DNA of 64,000 nt from Fen-671 sp963794745 (lineage in GTDB: Bacteria > Actinomycetota > Acidimicrobiia > Acidimicrobiales > Palsa-688), in NCBI GenBank assembly GCA_963794745.1, contig CAWCEZ010000010.1:310001-374000 (forward strand), read 5' to 3'. The translations under genes were made by a program, and so were the position numbers. Shown piece by piece: positions 27,839-37,382 of this stretch. The notes under the pieces are model-generated. The model saw only the letters and a program-made list of their open reading frames with translations. It made no database searches and was not told the DNA's origin. Numbering within the stretch: the first letter of the stretch is position 1; the number at the start of each line of letters is the position of its first letter.

Positions 27839-28152
27839 TAGTTACATTGACGTCAATTCTGTCGCCACGTTGCCGCTAGCTGGCATCTCGCAGGCACGAG
27901 GACGACCTTAACGCTACCACCGCTCGTGAGGAGACTATCACCATGTGTGGGACACCTCGCCCGGCTGTGTCCCCAACGGGAGGACCGAGGCCTTCGGACG
28001 CTTGTCGTTGGGAGGCGCCCGTCTAGGCGCATTGTCGTGTTTACCGGTCCGGAGACCACCCACCGCATGCCGCTCGACGCACTGCGGATGAATACTCGTC
28101 GCCTTCCCGCAGGGGCCCCATGGGTCACTACCAGCTGGTTTATCCTCAGCTC
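27839..28152. other. Divergent intergenic region of 314 bases
   Basis: The gap between the c-di-GMP gene and the peptidase. It contains the ATTGACGTCAAT palindrome at 27846-27857. The rest is GC-rich, with no good frame and no clear promoter for the peptidase beyond a TTTATCCT patch near 28139. Confidence 0.4.
27846..27857. promoter_or_regulatory. Perfect palindrome ATTGACGTCAAT
   Basis: A 12-base perfect palindrome eight bases upstream of the first possible start of the CHASE-GGDEF-EAL gene. It resembles a dimeric regulator site (TGACGTCA core). The binding protein is unknown. Confidence 0.5.
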
Positions 28153-29019
28153 ATGGCAGCAGAGCGCAAGGTCAACCCCCCGGTACTCCCCTCCATCAGG
28201 GCCCATGCTCGCCGGCTCGGTGCGATCGCTTTGCTTGCCGTGGCGATCACGCCCGGACAACTGAACGCGTCGATGGCAACGTCTTATCTTGGCAGCCCCG
28301 CCAGCAGTAAGGTCCCTTTCAACACCGCCATAGCGGGGGGACCGGGGCTTGTGGCTGCGGGCGGGGCTCTCGCCACTCCAGCACCGAGCGCGCAAGAGGA
28401 GACGACCTCAAGCAACTGGTCCGGGTTTGTGGAAACGACGGGGCCGTACACGGCGATCACCGGGACTTTCGTCGTCCCGTCAGTGAGCGGCTATCTAGCT
28501 GGGTCCACAGTGTCCGAGTGGGTCGGCATCGACGGGTGGGCCGACAAGTCCCTCATCCAGGCCGGCGTAAACGAAATTCCCCAAAAGTCGGGCGCTGTCC
28601 TCGTGGAGCCGTGGTGGGAAGTCCTGCCCGCCCCTCAAAAGCAGGCAACCGGCATCGTGGTCGCTGTTGGGGACAGGGTCACCGTCACGATCAGTAAAGT
28701 CAGCGGTTCGACTTGGAGAATCAGCATGACCGACAATACGAGTGGGGGCGCTTTTAGTACGGACAAGACGTACAAGGGCCAACTGTCATCGGCTGAGTGG
28801 ATCGTAGAAGCCAATGAGCGAGCGGACGGCACGCCCACCCAGCTGGCGCACTACGGTCCTCAGGTCAGCTTCACCAAACTTGGCGTCACCGGGCCTCAGG
28901 CGACCGTCGTCCGCGTCGTCATGAACCAGAAGGGTGAGCGCGTATCCACCCCTTCGGCAACCATCAGTGGCGCCATGTCGGTGTCCTATGGGAACGTAGT
29001 CCCGCGGTCGCTGCTTTGA
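28153..29019 (+). CDS. Secreted G1 (eqolisin)-family peptidase-like protein
   Basis: About 288 residues. The N-terminal basic stretch and hydrophobic LGAIALLAVAI segment form a signal peptide. After a linker come the hallmarks of glutamic peptidases: SSNWSGFV, FVVPSV, EWVGIDGW, LIQAGV with the catalytic Gln, a WWEVLP strand, and AEWIVE carrying the catalytic Glu. These enzymes cut proteins at acidic pH outside the cell. ATG 28153 starts a normal signal peptide; ATG 28120 would add eleven residues; neither has a clear ribosome-binding site. It converges with the sortase gene. Confidence 0.8.
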   Translation: MAAERKVNPPVLPSIRAHARRLGAIALLAVAITPGQLNASMATSYLGSPASSKVPFNTAIAGGPGLVAAGGALATPAPSAQEETTSSNWSGFVETTGPYTAITGTFVVPSVSGYLAGSTVSEWVGIDGWADKSLIQAGVNEIPQKSGAVLVEPWWEVLPAPQKQATGIVVAVGDRVTVTISKVSGSTWRISMTDNTSGGAFSTDKTYKGQLSSAEWIVEANERADGTPTQLAHYGPQVSFTKLGVTGPQATVVRVVMNQKGERVSTPSATISGAMSVSYGNVVPRSLL

Positions 29020-29041
29020 TGATCCCGGGCGGGCCTCTGTG

Positions 29042-29800
29042 TCAGCTACCGGGAACCAGGTCGGCAGTAACTACGACGGCCGATACGTACTCGTGCGTGG
29101 ACCAATCGAAAGCCCCACCACACGTAACTAGGCGCAAGACCGGAGGCCCGGACCGCGCGTAGACGACACTGTCGGGGAAGTCAGAGTCGGCATAAAGGCG
29201 TACCGATGTGACCGTCCAATGAGTCGTGGTCCCGTTGGCAAGGGTTACGTCGATCCCCTCTCCCACCCGGGCGTCACCGAGCCGGAAGAAGACACCCAAG
29301 CCACCCTGCCCTAGGGCGGAGTCAACGTGACCGAGGATCACGGCCGACCCGCTTTGGCCCGGGGTGGGCCCTTCGTCGTACCACCAAGGCAGAGACCAGA
29401 TGGGGCCGCTCAGTGGAGCGTCATCGAGCGTGCCATCGGGGTTGAGCCCCCGCACGGGCCCGAGCGGAGAACTGATGGCAAGCGCTGCCAGCTCCAGCTG
29501 TGCGGGCGCTGAACGCTGCACTTGGGTCGTGACAGCAGTCTCAGGGACAACCGCGTGGGTGGGCCTCTGATGGGAAGGATGGGGAAGAGTGTTGGTACCC
29601 GAAGAGGTCGGCCGGTAGGTCGTCGATGGCTGGTAGGTCGTCGATGGCGGGTAGGTCGTCGACGGGGTCTTGCCCATTCCGCCACTCCCCTGGGCAACGG
29701 AGACAGGGGGTTGTAGATGCGGCGGCCTGGCCACGCCGTAGATGCTCAAGGCGAGCCCCGCCGAGGCTATGACAGCCGCGGCAGGGAGCCAGAGGCGCAT
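29042..29800 (-). CDS. Sortase (class E/F-like)
   Basis: A 252-residue sortase. It has an N-terminal membrane anchor (residues about 5-25) and a low-complexity stalk of STTY-P repeats, then the catalytic beta barrel with His in VILGHVDSA and the nucleophile Cys in LVTCGGAFD. It joins LPxTG-type proteins to the cell wall or to each other. The start lies one base after the stop of the LPPTG protein gene upstream, so substrate and enzyme form one operon. The arginine usually found after the cysteine strand is not obvious in the last 20 residues. Confidence 0.85.
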   Translation of the reverse strand: MRLWLPAAAVIASAGLALSIYGVARPPHLQPPVSVAQGSGGMGKTPSTTYPPSTTYQPSTTYRPTSSGTNTLPHPSHQRPTHAVVPETAVTTQVQRSAPAQLELAALAISSPLGPVRGLNPDGTLDDAPLSGPIWSLPWWYDEGPTPGQSGSAVILGHVDSALGQGGLGVFFRLGDARVGEGIDVTLANGTTTHWTVTSVRLYADSDFPDSVVYARSGPPVLRLVTCGGAFDWSTHEYVSAVVVTADLVPGS

Positions 29801-29801
29801 T

Positions 29802-31200
29802 TCAGCGAGCCATTCTCCGCCGCCACGACAAGGTCGCCGCTACCGAAACGAGCAGCATGAGGCCGAGGCCGCTGATAAGGGGCCAGTTGCGGCCGGTCGG
29901 CGGGAGCCCGCCCGTACCTGGTGAACGGATGGGGAACGGCGCGGTCGTAGTAGTAGTGCCCGACCCAACGGCTTCATTGGGAACGGTGGTAGTAGTCGAA
30001 TGGGTCGTCATGACCGTGGTCGCCGCAACGGTGGTCGTACTGGGGATAGTGCCAGTCGTAGAACTGACCGCCGTGCCTCGCACCGTCGTAGATGTGACGG
30101 CCGGACCGGAGAAGACCGCAGGGCTAGTAGTAGAGCTAGTCGAGGTGCTGCCGGGACGGTAAGTCGTGGTCGTGAGCAGACGGGTAGTCGTCGTGGCGTT
30201 TGAAGGGCCGGTGGCGACGTTCTTCGGCTTAGCGGTGGTTGTCGTCTCAGGATGGCCGGTCGTTGTGGTCTTGGCACTGCCTGTCGTAGTGGTCTTCGGG
30301 TGCCCCGTCGTCGGGGTGGCGGGCACGGTCGTCGCGGTGCCGGCACCGACCGTCGAACTCGTGCTCCCGGCTGGGACGGTCCCTGGGGTAGTCGTCGCCG
30401 GCACGGTGCTAGGCGTCGTGGTCGTGGGCGGCGGGGCGTACACGGGAGGCGGCGGCAGCGCAGCCGTGCTGTTGATGAAATTGTTCACGATTGTGATGGC
30501 ACAAGTCACAGTGCTCGCACCGGCGGGGCCGGACCCTTCGCACTGGTCAATCGACGTAGGCAGCCCCGTGCTCTGCGAGGGAGGAGCCGTCGCGGTACAG
30601 GTCATGGTGCCGCCCGGTCCGCCTGACGAATTGCACTGTGTTTCGCTCTGACCGCCCGGTCCTCCCGAACCAGCCTGACTATTGCCGGCCGGGATGGCAG
30701 TACAGGTCAATGTGGTTGTCAAAAGAGGGTTCAGGCACTGGCTGACCGTCGGCCCAATCGCTGACCCGGTCGGGTAACCGGTGAGATTGTTGGTGACCGT
30801 AGCGGTGCACGTAACCGTGCTTGCCCCGCCCAAGGCCGGACGCGTTGCACTGGGTGATGCTCGTGACCGGGTCGACCGAGGTCGTGGTACCGGTAGTCCC
30901 GCACACCACGGGGGCCGTACATGCAATGAGCGTCGTGATCGTGGCCAATCCGCTCGGGTCGTTGGGCGTGGCGGCGTTGTAAGCAAAATTGTTCGTGACC
31001 GTGATCGTGCAAGTGATCGTGTTGCCGCCCACGGTGCCGGCATTATTGCACTCCGAGATACCGATGCCCGCGGCACTTGCCTGGCTCATGCCCCCAGCGG
31101 CAATGTTGAAGCCAAACGCGACCGTCAAGCAAAAGGAAAGGAGCACTCCAAGCGAGAAGATGCGAATTTTCGAGCGCGAACCAATGTTATGACTTGTCAC
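29802..31200 (-). pseudogene. LPPTG-anchored, Thr-rich surface protein with Cys repeats, frameshifted
   Basis: A surface protein of about 465 residues if one base is removed near 30824-30831 (a C-rich run). A signal peptide (IFSLGVLLSFCLTVAFGF) is followed by about five imperfect repeats of 25-45 residues. Each has a Q/E-C-N start and a TxTCTxTV end with 10-12 residues between the two cysteines, and three carry an NN pair. Then come a long Thr/Pro stalk rich in TTTT and a C-terminal LPPTG signal, hydrophobic span and RRR tail. The downstream sortase would anchor it. GTG 31200 gives a normal signal peptide; an ATG at 31320 is possible. As written the frame breaks after the second repeat begins. 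Confidence 0.75.
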
Positions 31201-31632
31201 GGCGTTACTCTCAGTCGTTAGGAGCGGGCCTACAACCGGGAGCAGCACGGGGCGTGCGACGCTCTCTCCAAGTTGATACCAGGCACCAAATCCGTTAAGC
31301 GTCGACTGGTAGTCATCCATTACGTCGGTACTCGTCCATGTTCCCTGGAGCGGTTTCCGACATTTCCCACGAACAAACCGCGTGAAGCACCTTCACCCAG
31401 GCGCTCCAGGACCCCGACCGGCTCGCCAAAACACCCCGCGAGGGCACTTCTGGCTAGGTGTGGCGCGCTCAGTCCGCCGTCTTCCATCTCGGCGCGGCGG
31501 TCCCCGTGGGCTCACTTGCGCCCAGGACCTCGGTCACTATGCGTCTTGGAGTTGAACCTTCCCGACGTGGCCCTTCTGACTAATGCTGCTGACAGTGGCG
31601 AGCGCGGGAGACGCGCACTCGCGCCCGCCCCG
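31201..31632. other. Non-coding gap of 432 bases
   Basis: Lies between the surface-protein start and the permease stop. Open frames here are out-of-frame extensions of the neighbours. I see no RNA gene, repeat or convincing promoter; the surface-protein promoter should be in the first 150 bases. Confidence 0.4.
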
Positions 31633-32511
31633 TCAGCCCTTCACTGCGCCGGTGAGGCTGCCGACAATGCGCCGCTCGGCGAGCACGAAAAAAGCCAGCG
31701 CCGGGAGCATGGAGAGCGCAGCAAAGGCAAGGATCTCAGCCGTGTTTTGAGAGTAGGTGCTCTGAAAGCTAGCCACGCCAAGCGGCAGGGTGTAGTGGAT
31801 GGGATCGCTCAACACGAGCAGCGGCAGCAAGTAGGCGTTCCAACTGCTGATGAAAGAAAGGATCGCCACGGTCGTCAGCGCCGGTCTCGACAACGGTATG
31901 AGCACGGTGCGGAAGAACTTCAAGCGGCTGGCGCCGTCCACAACTGCCGCATCCTCGAGCTCGCCCGGGACCGCTCGCAGGAACGGCCTCAGGATGAAGA
32001 TGGTATAGGGAAGGGAGAATGCCGCCTCAGGTAAGGCAACGCCCATCAGGTTCTCCAAGAGGCCCAATTTGCGCAACCAAAGGTAAACGGGCAGGCTGGC
32101 GACGCCGGCGGGGAAAAGCAACCCGACCATGAAGAGGCTGAAAAAGGCCTCGCGCCCCCTGAAGGTGTAACGAGCGAGCGCAAAGGAGGCCAATGAGCCG
32201 AGGCCCACTGAGAGCCCCGTCGCAACAACCGCGATGAACAGGCTGTTGCCGACGTAGTGCCAAAAGGCGCTGGAACCCAAGATCGTGGTGTAGTTACTGA
32301 AGATCCACGGGTGTGGCCAAGCAACCGGCGCGGTGTTTATCGCAGCCTCAGTCCTGAAACCGCTCACCACGACGTACAGGATGGGCACCAGGGTGATGCC
32401 GGCAACGACCACCGCAGCCATATAGCTGAACGGTGTGCCGAGCGACCAACGCCGACGAGGTGCCGGGTTGGCCCCGATGCTGGGGGAGTGAACTGGGACC
32501 GTGATGGACAT
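31633..32511 (-). CDS. Sugar ABC transporter permease, MalG type
   Basis: About 292 residues and six predicted spans. The EAA loop reads LEDAAVVDGASRLKFF followed by LIPLSRPAL, and the protein ends in GAVKG as is usual for this family. ATG 32511, with GGTGAG close upstream, is preferred over TTG 32523, which overlaps the previous stop. It is the last gene of an operon of binding protein, MalF type and MalG type, divergent from a GH3 glycosidase. Imported sugar probably feeds that enzyme. Confidence 0.9.
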   Translation of the reverse strand: MSITVPVHSPSIGANPAPRRRWSLGTPFSYMAAVVVAGITLVPILYVVVSGFRTEAAINTAPVAWPHPWIFSNYTTILGSSAFWHYVGNSLFIAVVATGLSVGLGSLASFALARYTFRGREAFFSLFMVGLLFPAGVASLPVYLWLRKLGLLENLMGVALPEAAFSLPYTIFILRPFLRAVPGELEDAAVVDGASRLKFFRTVLIPLSRPALTTVAILSFISSWNAYLLPLLVLSDPIHYTLPLGVASFQSTYSQNTAEILAFAALSMLPALAFFVLAERRIVGSLTGAVKG

Positions 32512-32515
32512 GGTC

Positions 32516-33524
32516 TCACCCAACCATCGAGGTCAGGGCGCCGGCGGTGTCACGGCGGAGCGCGAAACGTTGATAGAGAATGGCAAACAGGAAGCAGATC
32601 ACGAACAGGATCACGGCGACGGCGCTGCCGAAGCCGAACTCGACGCTGTCGAAACCGTTGTAGATAAGGTAGGTGATCATCGTGGTCGAGGCGTTCGCCG
32701 GGCCTCCCTCGGTCATGATCCACACAAGGTCGAACAGCTGTAGCGACCCGATCACCGCCAGGAAGATCCAGATCCGGATCGTGGGCCCGAGCAGTGGGAG
32801 AACGATGTGGCGGGTCGACTGGGCCGCGCTGGCCCCGTCCAGGGCCGCCGCCTCCTTGAGCTCGTCGGGCACGCCCTGCAGCCCTGCGAGGAACAGGATA
32901 ATCCCAAAGCCGATGAACTTCCAGGTGATCACCACAAATAACGTATAAAGGACGAGATGGAGGTTGGCTAGCCAGGTTTGGACCAGGCCACCGAGCCCGA
33001 CGTCGTGCATGAGCACGTCGACGAACCCGCCCGGCTGCAACATGAGTACCCAGATGACGGCGGTAGTCGCTTCGGACAGGACGTAAGGCGCAAAAGTCAG
33101 CACCCGGAAAATTCGCTGGCCGCGCAGCCTCCGGTTGAGCAGTAAGGCAGTACCCAACGTAATTGGCAACTGGACGACGACCGACATGGCGGCGAACAGG
33201 AAATTGTGCAGTACCGCCCCGCGGAACACGGGGTCGTCCAGGGCCTCGCGATAATTGTGCAGGCCGATGAAGTCGGTCAGGGCCGTCATGCCGCTCCAGT
33301 TGTAGAGGCTGTACTGGACGGCTATGCCTATCGGGACCAGGACGAAAGCCCGCGAAGAGCACCAGGGCTGGTCCTAGCAATACGACCAGCTCCAGCTTCT
33401 TGCGGACGTTGCGTGGACGCCGGACCGGCCGCACCAAAGTGGCGCGGCCGGTCGACGAAGCTTGGTCTAAAGGTGAGCCGGTAGCCACACTGCCAGTGAC
33501 TGTCACTACCGGTTGGCTCGCCAC
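32516..33524 (-). pseudogene. Sugar ABC transporter permease, MalF type, frameshifted
   Basis: The N-terminus from GTG 33524 (MASQPVVTV to LLGPALVLFAGF) is in one frame. The remainder (VLVPIGIAVQYSLYNWSG, the LKEAAALDGASAAQS EAA loop and LPLLGPTI) is in another. Removing one base near 33341-33347 restores a normal permease of about 335 residues with six spans. It starts five bases after the binding-protein stop and ends four bases before the next permease, as expected for an operon. Because the importer is otherwise intact, a sequencing error is the likely cause of the break. Confidence 0.85.
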
Positions 33525-33529
33525 CTTGG

Positions 33530-34840
33530 TTATTGGGACTTGGCTTTCGCGACAGCCTGGATGATCGACTGCGGGGTCCCTTGACCGGCGAAGTAGTCGG
33601 CGATCGCAGCATCGATCGCGTTGCCGACGTTCACAGGGAAGGCTACGTCGAAGTAGGTCTGCAGGTAAGCGGCGTTCTTATAGAAAGAGATCGCTGCTTT
33701 TTCCGAAGGGACCTTCACACCAGACACGGCTGCGGTGTTCACCGGCAACCCGACGTTCGCTCCCGCGATCCCGATTTGGACAGGCGTGCTGTCAATGTAC
33801 TTGAGGAACTCGGGGCAGTACGAGGTGGACTTGGTGCTGCAGGAGAACCCGTCACCTCCACCGAGGACTTCGGTCGGGTTGCCGGCTCCGCCGGTCACGG
33901 CAGGGAACGGGAAGAATCCGAGGTCGTTGAGGATGTTCTTGTTCGAGGTGAGCGGCTGCATTGTCCCTGGGTCCCAGTCGCCCTGGAGCTCCATCGCCGC
34001 TTGGCCGTTGGCGACCAAGCCAGCCGAACTACCGGCTCCTGTTTGTGCAGGCGTTGCGAGATAACCCGTATTGAAGGGGTTGGTCTTGATGAACGCGGTC
34101 AGGTCGGTGCCGGCCTTCACGAAGCACGGTTTGTTGAGGTTGATCGTGCTGATAGCGGTCTTCAGGGTAGACAACGAGCACTCGCGAAGGGCGAAGTACT
34201 CCCACCAGAACGCGTCAGGCCACTTGTCCTTACTGCCGACGGAGATCGGTTGGATGTTGGCGGCCCTGAGCTTGGTGACATCGGCCTCGAGCTGGGTGAT
34301 CGTGGCTGGAGTAGAGGAGATGCCAGCCTTGGCAAAGAGGTCCTTGCGGTACCAGAAGCCGACCACGTGAAGGTCGTAAGGGATGCCGTACTGCTTGCCG
34401 TTGACGGCCCAACCACTCGCGACGGCACCGGCCTCTGACTTGATCCAGCTTGCGCTCGCAGCTGTCATGTCCATGAGCTTGCCGGAGGTCACTTCGGTTG
34501 CTTCGCGACCGCCACCCCACTGCTGGAAGATGTCAGGGACATTGTTGCCCTGAAGGGCGAGCGGGATTTTCGTGTCTTGGAGCACTTCGTTCTGGATGGG
34601 GACGTTCTGGATGGTGACGTTCGGGTTGGCGGCGTCGAATGCCTTGATCGCGTTGTTGAAGACGGTCAGCAGTGTCCCGGTCGTGGCGTTGTTCCACCAC
34701 ACGAGGGTGACCTTCTTCCCGCTGACGGTGGCTGCCGGTTTGTGAGCAGCGGCCGATGCTGAGGTCGTCCCGGTAGCAACAAGCGTCATTAAGGCGCACC
34801 CCGAAACGACAAGTGTCGTAGCCTTACGAAATTTTCGCAT
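33530..34840 (-). CDS. Sugar ABC transporter substrate-binding protein
   Basis: A 436-residue family-1 binding protein. The signal peptide (RKATTLVVSGCALMTLVATG then SASAAA) is followed by VTLVWWNN and features such as DIFQQWGGGR, a GDWDPGT ligand-region loop and GVKVPSEKAA. A cysteine lies in the hydrophobic core, but the VSGC there is too near the N-terminus for a normal lipobox. ATG 34840 has GGGGAG six bases upstream. Two pairs of cysteines in the mature part (CSLSTL/KPCF, FSCS/SYC) could form disulphides. It is first in the importer operon and divergent from the GH3 gene. Confidence 0.9.
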   Translation of the reverse strand: MRKFRKATTLVVSGCALMTLVATGTTSASAAAHKPAATVSGKKVTLVWWNNATTGTLLTVFNNAIKAFDAANPNVTIQNVPIQNEVLQDTKIPLALQGNNVPDIFQQWGGGREATEVTSGKLMDMTAASASWIKSEAGAVASGWAVNGKQYGIPYDLHVVGFWYRKDLFAKAGISSTPATITQLEADVTKLRAANIQPISVGSKDKWPDAFWWEYFALRECSLSTLKTAISTINLNKPCFVKAGTDLTAFIKTNPFNTGYLATPAQTGAGSSAGLVANGQAAMELQGDWDPGTMQPLTSNKNILNDLGFFPFPAVTGGAGNPTEVLGGGDGFSCSTKSTSYCPEFLKYIDSTPVQIGIAGANVGLPVNTAAVSGVKVPSEKAAISFYKNAAYLQTYFDVAFPVNVGNAIDAAIADYFAGQGTPQSIIQAVAKAKSQ

Positions 34841-34959
34841 TTAGTCTCCCCTTCACGGTCTCCACCGGAAGCCTTGAACCGGTAGCAGCGTGAGCATAGG
34901 CCCACGGTATGACCCTGTCAACGCATCTGTATTGCTTTCGTACGTGTTACGCTACTTTC

Positions 34960-37350
34960 GTGGCCGAGCGTGCTCGAAACGACCCCGGGGCGGGCTCTTC
35001 CCTGGACATTGAGACCTGGCGGGATCCCAGGTCCTCGGTGGGAGCCCGAGTCGATGACCTGCTGGGGCGGATGTCTCTCAGGGACAAGGTCGCGCAATTG
35101 CGCAGCCTATGGCTGGGCACTGATCCCTCGGGCCAGGTCGCACCTCACCAGCACGATTTCGGCTCGTCCTCGGTTGACTGGGAGGAGCTGATCAAAGATG
35201 GCCTAGGGCAGCTCACCCGCCCGTACGGCACGGTCCCGGTGGAACCCGAGGTAGGTGCACGACGCCTTGCTCAAATACAACAGCGCATTGTGGACGCTGG
35301 GGAGTTTGGCATCCCGGCGATGGTGCACGAGGAGTGCCTCACGGGCCTTACCGCATGGAAGGCGACCATCTACCCGTCGCCGCTGTGTTGGGGAGCGAGC
35401 TTCGACCCTGAGTTGGTCGAAGAGCTGGGGGCTCAGATCGGTCGCACGATGCGTGGGCTGGGAGTGCACCAGGGGCTCGCCCCGGTCCTCGATGTCGTTC
35501 GCGACTTGCGCTGGGGCAGGGTCGAGGAGACCATCGCAGAAGACCCTTTTCTCGTGGGGACGATCGGGAGCGCCTATGTTCGTGGGCTCCAATCCGAAGG
35601 TGTGGTCGCGACTTTGAAGCACTTCGTCGGCTACTCGGCTTCGCGCGCCGGGAGGAACTTCGCGCCCGTCTCGATTGGGCTCCGCGAGCTGGCGGACGTC
35701 CTGCTTCCGCCGTTCGAAATGGCACTTAGGGACGGAGCTCGCTCTGTCATGAACTCGTATGACGACATAGACGGAGTACCCGTTGCAGCGGACGAAACCA
35801 TCCTGACGGGCCTTCTGCGAGGGTCTTATGGGTTCACGGGTACCGTCGTCTCCGACTATTTCGCAATTGGTTTCCTGCAGAGCCTGCACCATGTCTCGTC
35901 GGACCTGGCAGGGGCGGCCGCGCTGGCCCTCGAGGCTGGCATCGATGTTGAGCTTCCCAATGTCAACGCTTATGGGGATGTGCTGGTGGACTTGGTCGAG
36001 TCGGGACGGCTAGCCGTGAGCCTTGTGGAGCGCTCGGTCAGGCGGGTCCTCGCGCAGAAGTGCGAGCTTGGGCTCCTTGATGGCGACTGGTCCCCAGAGC
36101 CTCCAGCGCTCCAACGCGAACTAGCACCTCTCGACGGAGGAGTGCAGCGGGATCTCGCAAGGAGGTTGGCTGAGCGCTCGATAGTCCTGCTTTCCAACGA
36201 TGGCTCGTTGCCTTTGCGCCCGGGCACCCACCTCAGCCTGGTCGGCCCTCTCGCTTCTGATCCTCGAGCAATGCTGGGCTGTTATTCGTTCCCTATGCAT
36301 GTCGGTGCGCATCACCCGGAGCTCCCGATCGGAGTCGACTTGCCCGCTTTGCTCGAGGCAATGACCGAGGACAGCGCCGGTTACCAGGTCTCCTATGCGC
36401 AGGGCTGCCCCGTGGTCGGCGGCCAGCCCGACGAGCTAGCCCGAGGCCTGCGGGAGGCGAAGCTGGTCGCAGCCGCTTCGGATATCTGCATTGCGGTCCT
36501 CGGCGACCGCGCCGGCCTTTTTGGTAGGGGCACCTCAGGGGAAGGATGCGACGCCGTAGACCTGAGCCTTCCTGGTCACCAGGAGGAGCTCCTGGAAGCA
36601 CTGCTGGCGACAGGCACACCGGTCGTGCTCGTGCTACTTGTGGGCCGCCCCTACGATATTTCACGACAGCTGGACCGTTTGGCCGCCGCAGTCTGTGGCT
36701 TTTTCCTTGGCGAGGAAGGTGCCCCGGCCTTGGCAAATGTCTTGAGCGGGCGCACCAACCCCTCCGGGCGTCTCCCCGTCAGTTTTCCGGCCCCCGGGGG
36801 GATCCAGCCTTCAACGTACCTCGGCGCCCCCCTAGCGCAACGCAGCGAAGTGAGCAGCGTCGACCCAACCTCGATTTTCCCGTTCGGCCATGGGCTTTCA
36901 TTCGCGCCCCCGACATGGCTCGGCGTCGAGCGTTGTTCGGGGCAAATTTGGCCGACCGACGGCAGTGCCCGCCTCTCGGTGGCCCTCCGAAATGACTCGA
37001 CCGTGGCGACGGCGGACGTCGTGCAGGTCTACCTCCATGACGTCGTGGCCGAAGTCGCACGTCCGGCCCAACAACTGATAGCGGCGCAACGGGTTGAGCT
37101 CGCGCCGGGTGAGACCCGTACCGTCGTGTTCACTCTCCACGCGGACCTGACGTCGTACGTTGGCAGGCAGGGACGCCGGATCGTAGACGAAGGCGACGTG
37201 GTGTTGCGGGTAGGGGCCTCGAGCGCTGACACGAGGTCCTCTCTTGACTTCCGCCTTGAAGGGGAGCGACGCTACCTTGGCTTCGAGCGCATTGCTAGGC
37301 CAGAAATTACCCTGTACCCAGGCCAAGATCTACACCCTGGGACGCCCTAG
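34960..37350 (+). CDS. Glycoside hydrolase family 3 (beta-glucosidase/xylosidase type)
   Basis: About 796 residues with the usual three parts. The first is a TIM barrel with MVHEECLTG, VLDVVRDLRWGRVEE, KHFVGYSASRAGRN and the nucleophile Asp in VVSDYFAIGFL. The second is an alpha/beta sandwich with SIVLLSNDGSLPL and the ISRQLD region. The third is a C-terminal fibronectin-III-like domain (VQVYLHD to AGETRTVVF-like). No signal peptide is seen, so it hydrolyses imported oligosaccharides in the cytoplasm. GTG 34960 is preferred to ATG 34909, whose extra residues look like promoter DNA. Divergence from the ABC importer and the LacI gene next door point to one regulon. Confidence 0.92.
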   Translation: MAERARNDPGAGSSLDIETWRDPRSSVGARVDDLLGRMSLRDKVAQLRSLWLGTDPSGQVAPHQHDFGSSSVDWEELIKDGLGQLTRPYGTVPVEPEVGARRLAQIQQRIVDAGEFGIPAMVHEECLTGLTAWKATIYPSPLCWGASFDPELVEELGAQIGRTMRGLGVHQGLAPVLDVVRDLRWGRVEETIAEDPFLVGTIGSAYVRGLQSEGVVATLKHFVGYSASRAGRNFAPVSIGLRELADVLLPPFEMALRDGARSVMNSYDDIDGVPVAADETILTGLLRGSYGFTGTVVSDYFAIGFLQSLHHVSSDLAGAAALALEAGIDVELPNVNAYGDVLVDLVESGRLAVSLVERSVRRVLAQKCELGLLDGDWSPEPPALQRELAPLDGGVQRDLARRLAERSIVLLSNDGSLPLRPGTHLSLVGPLASDPRAMLGCYSFPMHVGAHHPELPIGVDLPALLEAMTEDSAGYQVSYAQGCPVVGGQPDELARGLREAKLVAAASDICIAVLGDRAGLFGRGTSGEGCDAVDLSLPGHQEELLEALLATGTPVVLVLLVGRPYDISRQLDRLAAAVCGFFLGEEGAPALANVLSGRTNPSGRLPVSFPAPGGIQPSTYLGAPLAQRSEVSSVDPTSIFPFGHGLSFAPPTWLGVERCSGQIWPTDGSARLSVALRNDSTVATADVVQVYLHDVVAEVARPAQQLIAAQRVELAPGETRTVVFTLHADLTSYVGRQGRRIVDEGDVVLRVGASSADTRSSLDFRLEGERRYLGFERIARPEITLYPGQDLHPGTP

Positions 37351-37382
37351 TCGCGAGCGTTCGGCGCGATGACGGCCTAGAG

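Noticed and set aside
31273..32034. A 253-codon plus-strand frame starting in the 31.2-31.6 kb gap
   Set aside because: Most of it is antisense to the MalG-type permease, and the part in the gap has no ribosome-binding site or family.
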